Assembly (NCBI GenBank): GCA_945888895.1
Contig: CAMDAY010000037.1
Location: 1-13,136 of the forward strand
Origin: Dehalococcoides mccartyi
GTDB lineage: Bacteria > Chloroflexota > Dehalococcoidia > UBA2979
Direction of reading: 5' to 3'
Length of the DNA: 13,136 bases
Shown here piece after piece: positions 6,105 to 12,729 of the stretch. The position numbers and the translations under genes were made by a program. The notes beneath the pieces were generated by a model. That model was not told the DNA's origin. It searched no databases and worked only from the letters and a program-made list of their open reading frames with translations. Positions within the stretch are counted from its first letter, which is position 1. Each line of letters begins with the position of its first letter.

Positions 6105-7133
6105 ATGGCACGAGAGTCGATTCGAGAGTGGCTGGCGGCGTCGCCCGTGCGACTGGCGCCCATGGCGAGCTACACGAACGTGCCGTTCCGGCAGGTCGCT
6201 GTCGCGTGCGGCAGCGGCTACACCACCAACGAGGAGATCGACGCAGACGCGCTCTCGCGTGACAACGAGCGCGCGCTGCTCTCCGCGCAGACGCCGCCGC
6301 CCGAGTCGGGCATCGACCTCGGCGTTGTCGCCATGCAACTCCTCGGCTGCACGGAGGAGACGATGGTCCCGGCGGCACTCCGCCTCGTCGAGGCGGGAGC
6401 GCACATTGTCGATGTGAACATGGGCTGCCCGGTGCCGAAGATCGTGAAGCGCGGCAAGGGCGCGGCGCTGATGCGCGACGTCGCGAGCACTGCGCAACTT
6501 CTCACCGCGATCCGCCGCGCCATCCCCGACACTCCGCTCACGATCAAGATCCGCAGCGGCTGGAGCGACGAGCACCAGAACGCCGTTGAGGTCGCACGCA
6601 TGGCGCAGGACGTCGGCGTCGACGCGATCACGGTGCATCCGCGTACGAGGGCGCAGCTGTACGCCGGACGAGCGCCGTGGGACGTCATCGGCGATGTCGT
6701 GCGCGCGGTGGACATCCCCGTCACCGGCAACGGCGACGTGCTCAGCCTCGCGGACGCCCGCCGGATGATGGACGAGACGGGCTGCGTCTCCGTGATGATC
6801 GGTCGAGGCGCCCTCGGCCGCCCGTGGGTGTTCGATCCCACGTACGGCGCGCTGGATGACGAGGCGAAGTATGCGTACGAGATCGATGTCATCTCGCGTC
6901 ACCTCGACCTGATGGAGGCGATCTTCGCGCCGAACGAGGCGGCCTTCCAGGCGAAGAAGCACCTCATGTACTACTCGCACGGCTGGCCGGGTGCGACGCT
7001 GATCCGCCGCGAACTGTTCGACAAGCGCTGGATGTCCGAGGTGCGCGAGGTCTTCGCGATGCGCCTGCGCCCGTTGCGCCCCGCTGGCGGCGTGCCGTTC
7101 GCTACGTCGGCTGCCTCGACCGTCGTCGAGTAG
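6105..7133 (+). CDS. dusB: tRNA-dihydrouridine synthase, DusB/nifR3 family
   Basis: This 342-residue FMN enzyme reduces specific uridines in tRNA to dihydrouridine with NADPH. Features are the N-terminal A-P-M-A-S-Y-T-N-V-P-F-R (19-29), N-M-G-C-P-V-P-K-I-V-K (105-115) with catalytic Cys108, I-K-I-R-S-G-W (147-153) with FMN-contacting Lys148, V-H-P-R-T-R (177-182) with His178, G-N-G-D-V (208-212) and I-G-R-G-A-L-G-R-P-W (232-241), which together make the FMN-binding TIM barrel. The length is normal. The ATG at 6105 is chosen by homology; there is no ribosome-binding site, so leaderless translation is plausible, and an extension upstream to 5979 has no family similarity. It is divergent from the hydrolase gene, with the MFS gene downstream on the same strand. 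Confidence 0.92.
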   Translation: MARESIREWLAASPVRLAPMASYTNVPFRQVAVACGSGYTTNEEIDADALSRDNERALLSAQTPPPESGIDLGVVAMQLLGCTEETMVPAALRLVEAGAHIVDVNMGCPVPKIVKRGKGAALMRDVASTAQLLTAIRRAIPDTPLTIKIRSGWSDEHQNAVEVARMAQDVGVDAITVHPRTRAQLYAGRAPWDVIGDVVRAVDIPVTGNGDVLSLADARRMMDETGCVSVMIGRGALGRPWVFDPTYGALDDEAKYAYEIDVISRHLDLMEAIFAPNEAAFQAKKHLMYYSHGWPGATLIRRELFDKRWMSEVREVFAMRLRPLRPAGGVPFATSAASTVVE

Positions 7134-7170
7134 CGCTCACCGCCTCGCGTTGTACGCTCGGCCCCTGACG

Positions 7171-7187
7171 CCGCGCACCGTGCGCGG
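7171..7187 (+). promoter_or_regulatory. Hairpin directly before the likely MFS start
   Basis: CCGCGCA (7171-7177) and TGCGCGG (7181-7187) are perfect arms around CCG, ending 4 bases before the ATG at 7192. A ribosome-binding site is lacking, so this hairpin could block initiation at 7192. Alternatively the true start is the upstream TTG (7150) and this lies inside the coding region. Confidence 0.3.
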
Positions 7188-7191
7188 CCCG

Positions 7192-8451
7192 ATGAGGAGC
7201 CCGGCCATCGCGACGCCGCCCCCCGACGACAGCCCCGAGGACGACGCACGCACCTCGCGCGCCGTGTGGGTGATCGCGATCTGCTCCGGTATCGCCAGCC
7301 TGTCGATGAGCTTCTGGATGCCGTTCGTCCCGCTCTACATGAAGGAACTCGGCGCGACGAGCGATGCGAACGCGCTGTGGTGGATGGGCGTCGCGGCAGT
7401 GGCGCAGGGCATCGGCCGGTTCGTGGCCGGGCCCGTCTGGGGCGTGCTCTCCGATCGGTACGGCCGCCGCACGATGTTCCTCCGCGCGCTGTTCTCGGCG
7501 TCAGCGACGATGGCCGTGGCGGCGCTGGCGACGGAGCCCTGGCACATCGCGGCGGCCCTGGGCCTGCAGGGCCTGTTCTCCGGGTTCAATCCGGCCGCCG
7601 TCGCGCTGATCAGCGTCACGGTGCCTGATCGCCGGTTGAACAGCAGTCTGAGCACGGCCACGGGCACGCAGTACCTCGGCAGCATGCTCGGGCCACTGGT
7701 CGGCGGTCTGCTCGCGCTCTCGTTTGGCTATCGGGGCGCGATCATCGGCGGCGCGATCCTGCCCGCGCTCGCCGGGGTCTACGCGATGATCGCCGTCCCC
7801 CGCGACGCCGTCGGACGCGCGCCCGCGCGCACCGCCACCGAGGCACTCGCCGGCGCGGTACCGGCGGCGCCCGAGCTGACCTCGATCCGCTCGTTGCTGA
7901 CGATGCAGCTCTCGCTGGCGCTCGTGATCTGGTTCGTCTCGCTGGCGTTCAGTCAGTCGCTGCGCGTCGCGGCCCCGATCGCGCTGGAGCAAGTGGTCGG
8001 CGTCGCTGCCGCAGCTGCGGCGGTGACCGGGGCGTTCACCGCTGCGGGTCTCGGTGGCGTCATCGGCGTCGTGCTCGCGCGGCGCATCGCGCGGCCGGGC
8101 GCCCTCAAGCGCTCGCTCATCGGTACGAGCATCGCCGCGGGCATGGTGCATTTCGCGCTGCCGTGGGCGGGCGGATCGTGGGCGTTCATCCTCGCCTTCG
8201 GCGTGATCGCGATGCTGCAGGCGGCAATGGTGCCCGCCACCAACACGCTGATCGCCGCCAGCGCCCCGCGTGACCGTCGAGGTACGGCGTTCGGGATGGC
8301 GAGCGGTATGCAGGCGATCGCCTTCGCGGTCGGCCCGCTCGCCGCCGCCGCGTTCGCGGACTCGTTCGACCTCGGCTTCGTGATCCTCGGCGGTATCTTC
8401 GTCGCACTCGGTGTGATGATCTGGATCGCCGTCCGCGAACCCGAGCTGTAG
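7192..8451 (+). CDS. MFS transporter, drug/metabolite efflux-like (12 TM)
   Basis: This 419-residue protein has about 12 hydrophobic helices between residues 25 and 415. The loop 2-3 motif G-V-L-S-D-R-Y-G-R-R (84-93) is the classic MFS motif A, and a second-half glycine-rich segment around A-A-G-L-G-G-V-I-G mirrors the first half. The pattern fits the DHA1/MdtG-like multidrug class, but the substrate is unknown. The N-terminus is polar and acidic (P-P-P-D-D-S-P-E-D-D). Starts at TTG 7150, GTG 7180 or ATG 7192 are possible; none has a ribosome-binding site and 7192 is preferred as the only ATG. It lies 58 bases after dus on the same strand and could be transcribed with it. It is not closely similar to the two MFS proteins further right. 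Confidence 0.85.
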   Translation: MRSPAIATPPPDDSPEDDARTSRAVWVIAICSGIASLSMSFWMPFVPLYMKELGATSDANALWWMGVAAVAQGIGRFVAGPVWGVLSDRYGRRTMFLRALFSASATMAVAALATEPWHIAAALGLQGLFSGFNPAAVALISVTVPDRRLNSSLSTATGTQYLGSMLGPLVGGLLALSFGYRGAIIGGAILPALAGVYAMIAVPRDAVGRAPARTATEALAGAVPAAPELTSIRSLLTMQLSLALVIWFVSLAFSQSLRVAAPIALEQVVGVAAAAAAVTGAFTAAGLGGVIGVVLARRIARPGALKRSLIGTSIAAGMVHFALPWAGGSWAFILAFGVIAMLQAAMVPATNTLIAASAPRDRRGTAFGMASGMQAIAFAVGPLAAAAFADSFDLGFVILGGIFVALGVMIWIAVREPEL

Positions 8452-8517
8452 GTGCCCCGGTTTCGCCGTAGTCGAAGCGAACGATGTCGATCTGGCAGCG
8501 CCGGGCGGCCCGCCCCT

Positions 8518-8540
8518 ACCCCTCCCGGCGCGGGAGGGGT
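8518..8540. repeat. Palindrome 1: 10-bp arms with GCG loop
   Basis: ACCCCTCCCG (8518-8527) and CGGGAGGGGT (8531-8540) are exact reverse complements around GCG. It resembles palindrome 3 at 8737-8761 in sequence and loop size. It lies 66 bases after the MFS stop and may also act as a terminator. Confidence 0.6.
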
Positions 8541-8669
8541 GAGAAGAAGCGGAACCAACCGTGAGGAGCTGCGCCCCTCACACTCCCGGCGGAACTGGTC
8601 AGTCTGCGGAAGTTAGTGCGAGGGATTCGAACCCAGTTCAAAGAACTCGTGCCTTCGAGAGAGAGGACA

Positions 8670-8709
8670 CTCCCCCGCGAGGTGCGAAGCACCCTCGGTC
8701 CCGGGGGAG
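8670..8709. repeat. Palindrome 2: nested long stem-loop
   Basis: Outer arms CTCCCCCG (8670-8677) and CGGGGGAG (8702-8709) enclose an inner stem in which CGAGGTGC pairs with GCACCCTCG (one bulged G) around GAA. Together this makes a two-tier stem of about 40 bases. Confidence 0.55.
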
Positions 8710-8736
8710 CGCGAGGGCGAAGCTCTCGCCATTCAT

Positions 8737-8761
8737 CCCCCTTCCCGCGCCGGGAAGGGGG
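8737..8761. repeat. Palindrome 3: 11-bp arms with CGC loop
   Basis: CCCCCTTCCCG (8737-8747) and CGGGAAGGGGG (8751-8761) are exact reverse complements around CGC. CATCCCCC just outside (8734-8741) can also pair with GGGGGATG at 8764-8771. Arm pattern and 3-base loop match palindrome 1, suggesting a repeat family. Confidence 0.6.
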
Positions 8762-8839
8762 CAGGGGGATGGACCGCCTGTGGTCATCGATTCGTATCGG
8801 TGCCACGCGATCAGTGCGTGGTCGCTCCGCGGTTGAGCG

Positions 8840-10150
8840 CTACGCCGAGGGGGTGCCCTGGCGCAGGCGAGCGGGGACGGCGGGCGGGCGCACGAGGAAG
8901 AACATCACGCCCGAGAGCAGCACCATGACCGCGAGCACCACGAGCACGTCGCGGTAGTTGCCCTGCACGTCCGCGGCGTAGCCGGTCGCCAGCGGCCCCA
9001 CGATGCCGAGCGGCGCGGCGATCAGCTGCAGCGTGCCGAGAATCTTCCCGTAGGAGGTGCGCCCGAAGAACTCGCCCGCAACGGAGTTCACCAGCGGTAC
9101 ACGCACGCCCCAGCACAGCCCGTAGAGCGCCGCGAAGATCAGCACCGGCGTCGTCGAGGTGGCGAAGGCCAGCAGCAGCACGGCGACGCCCGACCCCACC
9201 GACCCGATCGCGAGCGTGATGTGCTTCGCGTACCGGTCGCCGAGCCACCCGCCCGCGAGCCGCCCACCGATGTTCACGATGTTCATCACCATCAGCGCCG
9301 TCGCCGCCGTGCCACGCGACATCCCAACGCCCTCCTCCAGGTGCGGGAACAGGTGCACGAAGATCGCGGACTGCACCAGGATGTACAGCCCGCTGCCCAT
9401 GCCGATGAGCCAGAACGCGGAGGTATGCATCGCCTCGCGCGCGTCGAAGTCGAGCATGCCGGCGCCGGAGACGCGCGCGGTGGTCGATGCCGCGGCGGCG
9501 GCGGCACGCGCCTCTGGCGAGGGTGGCGGGGCGGGCGCCTCGCCGTCGGGGTGCATCCCCATCGCCTCGGGACTGGGGCGGAGCAGGGCGGTGGTCGGGA
9601 TGCCGATGAGCCAGATAGCGAGGCCCGAGATGATCGCTGCCGCGCGCCAGCCGAAGCTGGTCTGTACCCACACGATCAACGGCACGGCGAGGATCCCCGC
9701 GACGGAGAATCCGATTGTCGCGACGGCCATCGCCATCGTCCGCTTGCGCCGGAACCAGGTGTTGATCGCCGTCGACACGACCAGGAGCCCGCACAGCGAC
9801 GATCCGACGCCGCCGAGGATGTTCGCGGCGTAGTACTGCCACATGTTCGTGACCAGACCGAACAGGACCATCCCCAGCCCGAGCAGGAACACGCCGATTC
9901 CCATGACCATCCGGGGTCCTACGCGGTCGACGAGATACCCCTGCACCGGGCCGAGCAGCGCCGTCTCCGCTCCGACCACCGACCGAGGTCCCGAGAGCGC
10001 CGCCTTTGACCAGCCGAACTCGCGTCCCATGGGCACCATGTACGTCGTGAACGCCTGGCTCGCGATGCCGAGAATGAGCTGCGCGAGGAAGCCCGAGCCG
10101 ACAATCCACCACCCGTAGAAGAAACGGCGCTCCGCGGGCTTCGAGGTCAT
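8840..10150 (-). CDS. MFS transporter, OFA/monocarboxylate-like
   Basis: This 436-residue protein has about 12 membrane helices. The N-terminal R-R-F-F-Y-G-W-W-I-V-G signature is typical of the oxalate/formate antiporter and monocarboxylate-like MFS branch. The loop 2-3 motif is G-Y-L-V-D-R-V-G-P-R, the mirrored loop 8-9 motif is G-W-L-G-D-R-Y-A-K-H, and the central cytoplasmic loop carries R-P-S-P-E-A-M-G-M-H-P-D-G followed by a Pro/Ala-rich linker. The ATG at 10150 has GAGGAG 7 bases upstream; a longer frame to 10318 adds an Arg-rich stretch without similarity. The divergent gene at 10419 is a clear paralogue. A carboxylate substrate is a reasonable guess beside CoA-transferase genes, but the sequence does not prove it. 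Confidence 0.88.
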   Translation of the reverse strand: MTSKPAERRFFYGWWIVGSGFLAQLILGIASQAFTTYMVPMGREFGWSKAALSGPRSVVGAETALLGPVQGYLVDRVGPRMVMGIGVFLLGLGMVLFGLVTNMWQYYAANILGGVGSSLCGLLVVSTAINTWFRRKRTMAMAVATIGFSVAGILAVPLIVWVQTSFGWRAAAIISGLAIWLIGIPTTALLRPSPEAMGMHPDGEAPAPPPSPEARAAAAAASTTARVSGAGMLDFDAREAMHTSAFWLIGMGSGLYILVQSAIFVHLFPHLEEGVGMSRGTAATALMVMNIVNIGGRLAGGWLGDRYAKHITLAIGSVGSGVAVLLLAFATSTTPVLIFAALYGLCWGVRVPLVNSVAGEFFGRTSYGKILGTLQLIAAPLGIVGPLATGYAADVQGNYRDVLVVLAVMVLLSGVMFFLVRPPAVPARLRQGTPSA

Positions 10151-10194
10151 GGGGCGGCTCCTCGACGGGCGGGAATCGCCGCGCGTCGCGCTCC

Positions 10195-10223
10195 TACATA
10201 CACCACCCGACGCGGTCTGTCGC
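10195..10223 (-). promoter_or_regulatory. Putative promoter for the minus-strand MFS gene
   Basis: On the minus strand GCGACA (complement of 10218-10223) and TATGTA (complement of 10195-10200) match the -35 and -10 consensus at 4 of 6 positions each with a 17-base spacer. The start would fall near 10188, giving a leader of about 38 bases. Confidence 0.3.
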
Positions 10224-10285
10224 AGGCTGTGTCGAACGGCTCGGCAGGGCGGAGGTGCGCGTCTTGGCGCCGATCGAGGCGCAAC

Positions 10286-10306
10286 AATCGCGAAACCGGC
10301 GCGATT
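10286..10306. promoter_or_regulatory. 21-bp dyad in the divergent MFS spacer, candidate operator
   Basis: AATCGCG (10286-10292) and CGCGATT (10300-10306) are perfect 7-bp half-sites around AAACCGG. The dyad is near the middle of the 268-base spacer between the starts at 10150 and 10419. A dimeric regulator binding here could control both genes; no regulator gene is present in the window. Confidence 0.4.
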
Positions 10307-10418
10307 CCGGGTGTTCACGAGCGGCGTGCATGTTAAGGACCACAGGCATATCGTGCGCCGACACGCTGCCCGCCCGGCGACGGAGAGTCCGCGTCGAGGC
10401 CCCCGAGGAGCACGTCCC

Positions 10419-11783
10419 TTGTCGAAGATGCCGTCGATGAACGTGGCGACGAGAAGGCCGCCGATCCGTACGCCGTTCTTCTACGGCTGGGTGATCGTCG
10501 CAGTCTCCTTCATGGGCAACTGGATCACCGCACCGCTGAACCCCGTCGTCTTCTCCATCTTCATCGTGTCGTTGCGTGACGACCTCGGCGTGTCGCTGTT
10601 CATGCTGTCGCTGTGCATCTCGCTGCGACAGATCAGCGCGGGCGTCTCAGCGCCGATGATCGGCCATCTGGTCGACCGGTTCGGGGCGAGGTGGCTCGGC
10701 GTCGGGTGCAGCCTGTGGGCGGGCATCTGCCTTTGCACGCTGTCGTACATCACTGATCCCAACTGGATGTATGTCATCTTCTTCATCTCCGGCTTTTCCG
10801 GGTTCGGGGTATTCGGCGGCGGTCAGATCGTTACCGGCGTCCCGCCCGCCAACTGGTTCCTCGTCAAGCGCGGTCGCGCGATGTCGCTCGCGACGATCGG
10901 CGGGGGGCTGGGTACGTTCTCGTGGGCGATCATCTCAGGCGTCCTCATCACCACCATCGGCTGGCGGGAGACGTGGTTCGTCTATGGGATCATGATCCCG
11001 ACGGTACTCATCCCGCTGTATGGCCTGCTCATGCGGCGCCGCCCCGAAGACGTGGGCCTATTCCCGGATGGTGCTGACAGTCCACCGGTCGAGCTCGCGG
11101 CCGGGACGGCGGGGGCGCCTCGCTTCGGAGCGTCGGAGAGTAACTTCACGCTCAAGCAGGCGATGCGCACCTCGACGCTCTGGCTGATGACGATCGCCTT
11201 CATGCTCCACACCTTCGCAACCAACCCGATTCTCTTCCTGCGGGTCCCGTTCTGGACGGAGGGAGGCGTCTCGCCATTCCTCATCTCGATCGCGGTCGGA
11301 TCGGACCCGCTGATCGTCGCGTTGTTCACGTTGATCTACGGGCTGGTCGCGGAACGATACCCACTGAAGTTCATCACTCTGAACGGCGGCATCTTCCGCG
11401 CACTATCGATGCTGCCGCTGATGGTCGTGTCGCCGTTCGCCGGGTGGGCGTTCGCGCACAACATCGCGTGGGGCGTCGGCTCCGCCGGCATGGGCACCGG
11501 GCAAAACCTCGCCATCCCGGCGTACTTCGGGCGGCGCGCGCAGGGCGCCATTCGAGGCTTCACGGCGCCGATCATGATCGGCGCGGGTGCGATGAGCACG
11601 CCGTTCATCACGCTGCTGATCGGCTGGGGCGTCCTGACGGACCGCATGGTGTTCATCATCGCGGCCGGGCTGATGTTCACCGCCGGTTCGCTGTTCCTCG
11701 TCATGCGCACGCCAGTGCTTCCGGCCTCGCCGCCGCCGCCAGTCGCCCCCGAGCCGCACGAGCCTGCGACGCAGCGCGCGTAG
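10419..11783 (+). CDS. MFS transporter, OFA/monocarboxylate-like, paralogue of the divergent gene
   Basis: This 454-residue protein has about 12 membrane helices. It shares with its divergent neighbour the start R-T-P-F-F-Y-G-W-V-I-V, the loop G-H-L-V-D-R-F-G-A-R, the central R-R-R-P-E-D-V-G-L-F-P-D-G and the following Q-A-M-R-T-S-T-L-W-L (E-A-M-H-T-S-A-F-W-L in the other). The C-terminal tail is Pro-rich (P-A-S-P-P-P-P-V-A-P-E-P). The start is uncertain: GAGGAG at 10405-10410 is best spaced for the TTG at 10419; ATGs at 10428 and 10437 are alternatives. The loop 8-9 motif is degenerate (Y-G-L-V-A-E-R-Y-P-L-K). The two may be importers of related organic acids with different specificity or direction. 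The selenoprotein gene follows after 83 bases with its own promoter. Confidence 0.88.
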   Translation: MSKMPSMNVATRRPPIRTPFFYGWVIVAVSFMGNWITAPLNPVVFSIFIVSLRDDLGVSLFMLSLCISLRQISAGVSAPMIGHLVDRFGARWLGVGCSLWAGICLCTLSYITDPNWMYVIFFISGFSGFGVFGGGQIVTGVPPANWFLVKRGRAMSLATIGGGLGTFSWAIISGVLITTIGWRETWFVYGIMIPTVLIPLYGLLMRRRPEDVGLFPDGADSPPVELAAGTAGAPRFGASESNFTLKQAMRTSTLWLMTIAFMLHTFATNPILFLRVPFWTEGGVSPFLISIAVGSDPLIVALFTLIYGLVAERYPLKFITLNGGIFRALSMLPLMVVSPFAGWAFAHNIAWGVGSAGMGTGQNLAIPAYFGRRAQGAIRGFTAPIMIGAGAMSTPFITLLIGWGVLTDRMVFIIAAGLMFTAGSLFLVMRTPVLPASPPPPVAPEPHEPATQRA

Positions 11784-11811
11784 TCTCCGCCGACGCTCAA
11801 TCCGGGCCGTA

Positions 11812-11840
11812 TGGACATCCTCAGCGTGACTGGATATACC
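11812..11840 (+). promoter_or_regulatory. Sigma70-like promoter for the selenoprotein gene
   Basis: TGGACA at 11812-11817 (5 of 6) and TATACC at 11835-11840 (4 of 6) are separated by exactly 17 bases. Transcription would start near 11847, about 20 bases before the GTG at 11867 and just after the MFS stop at 11783. Confidence 0.45.
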
Positions 11841-11866
11841 CATCCGTAATGGAAGGACGGTGTCCT

Positions 11867-12631
11867 GTGACCACCGGCACGATCGAGCTCTACTACCAGC
11901 CTGGCTGAAGCAGCTGCCTCCGCGCGAAAGAGTTTCTTTCCGCAAACAACATCGACTTTGAGGCCGTGAACATTGCGCACAACCCGCAAGGGCAGGCGCG
12001 GCTGAAGGCGCATGGCTTCACCGGTGTGCCAATCGTATGCAACGGCGACGTGTGCGTACCGGGCGCCGACCTGCAGGCCATCGCTGACCTCGTAGGGTTC
12101 GAGTACACCGCGTCCGCGATGATGACGCCGGAGCAGCTGTACCAGCGATGGGACACGATCCTGCAGAAGGCGATCGGGTTCGTCGGGCAGCTGCGTGACG
12201 ATCAGCTGCCGACGACGCCGCCGGATCGGCCGAGGACGCTCCTGGACCTCTGCTACCACGTGTTCACGATCGGTCGCATCTTCAAGCGCGCCTACGACGA
12301 GGACTCGCGTGAGAGCTGGCAGGGGATGATGGATCCTGCGCCGGAGGGTCGGCGCACCACGGTCGGACTCATCGAGTACGGCGAGGGCACGCGCGCGATC
12401 CTCAAGGAGTGGTGGGAGACCGCCGGGCAGTACGACCCGCTCGAGCGCGTGCTGGAGGCCTACTGGGGCGCGAAGACGCTCCACGAGGTCATGGAGCGCG
12501 AGACGTGGCACACCACCCAGCACACGCGGCAGGTCGAGATGTTCCTCGGCATCCTCGGCATCACGCCGGACGTGCCGCTGGTCCCGGAGGATCTCGCCGG
12601 GTTGCCGCTGCCGGAGCGCATCTGGGACTAG
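11867..12631 (+). CDS. Selenocysteine-containing glutaredoxin-DinB fusion protein
   Basis: The frame from the GTG at 11867 to the TAG at 12631 encodes 254 residues if the in-frame TGA at 11906 is read as selenocysteine. Residues 5-80 are a glutaredoxin/thioredoxin fold: I-E-L-Y-Y-Q-P-G-U14-S-S-C17-L-R-A-K-E-F-L, then F-T-G-V-P-I-V (cis-Pro55), with extra cysteines at 58 and 63 and the G-A-D-L glutathione-site-like turn. Sec replaces the first cysteine of C-x-x-C. Residues 88-230 are a DinB/YfiT-like four-helix domain with likely metal ligands His131 (C-Y-H), His215 and His219 (W-H-T-T-Q-H). DinB relatives include thiol S-transferases using mycothiol or bacillithiol. GGAAGGA at 11851-11857 fits the GTG; an in-frame ATG at 11849 is a weaker alternative. 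Standard calling would give a truncated protein starting at 11966. The role is probably selenol-based thiol exchange; the substrate is unknown. Confidence 0.85.
11906..11908 (+). other. In-frame UGA read as selenocysteine (Sec14)
   Basis: This TGA sits exactly at the first cysteine of the glutaredoxin site (P-G-C-x-x-C in relatives, P-G-U-S-S-C here). Coding similarity to glutaredoxin continues without a break on both sides, and a SECIS-like hairpin follows. Confidence 0.85.
11922..11943 (+). promoter_or_regulatory. Bacterial SECIS-like hairpin
   Basis: Lower stem GCG (11922-11924) pairs with CGC (11941-11943), C11925 is bulged on the 5' side, and upper stem GAAAG (11926-11930) pairs with CTTTC (11936-11940), closing an AGUUU loop. 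G11932-U11933 gives the apical GU that SelB requires, and 23 bases separate the UGA from that G. The 5' bulge and GU loop mimic the E. coli fdhF element. It lies inside the coding sequence, as bacterial SECIS elements do. Confidence 0.75.
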
Positions 12632-12660
12632 CGTCCCCACAGGCCGAACGAGAGTCAAAG

Positions 12661-12696
12661 CACAGAAGGGCCCCGCGCAAGCGGGGCCCTTCTGTG
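12661..12696. terminator. Perfect 16-bp terminator hairpin shared by convergent genes
   Basis: CACAGAAGGGCCCCGC (12661-12676) and GCGGGGCCCTTCTGTG (12681-12696) pair perfectly around a GCAA tetraloop, 29 bases after the selenoprotein stop and 33 bases from the end of the convergent permease gene. There is no long T-run on either side, but the stem strength and position make a bidirectional terminator likely. Confidence 0.85.
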
Positions 12697-12729
12697 TGCG
12701 TCTCTGCTGGGTCGTCGACGCGGCGCGGG

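Larger units (their letters stand above)
8452..8839. other. 388-bp gene-free stretch with clustered GC-rich palindromes
   Basis: This interval lies between two convergent MFS genes. The short frames within it have no family resemblance and their translations are Arg/Pro/Ser-rich, as expected from palindromic GC-rich DNA. It contains three strong inverted repeats (listed separately) plus smaller ones such as GTGAGG/CCTCAC around 8561-8581 and AGTTC-AAA-GAACT around 8635-8647. A tRNA T-arm-like string at 8622-8634 is not part of a foldable tRNA. The interval is best seen as a repeat cluster that may end transcription from both sides. Confidence 0.5.

Noticed and set aside
8622..8634. GGGATTCGAACCC, resembling a minus-strand tRNA T-arm
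   Set aside because: The flanking T-stem has only three pairs, and no matching 5' acceptor strand or anticodon arm is present.
8561..8957. Short plus-strand frames in the palindrome cluster
   Set aside because: Their translations come from inverted repeats, lack ribosome-binding sites and run into the convergent MFS gene.
11849..11851. ATG as start of the selenoprotein
   Set aside because: It lacks a ribosome-binding site and nearly coincides with the predicted transcription start; GTG at 11867 has GGAAGGA at a good distance.
11906..11908. TGA as a true stop, with glutaredoxin and DinB as separate or decayed genes
   Set aside because: The glutaredoxin motif continues unbroken across the codon, the UGA sits at the catalytic Cys, and a SECIS-like hairpin follows.
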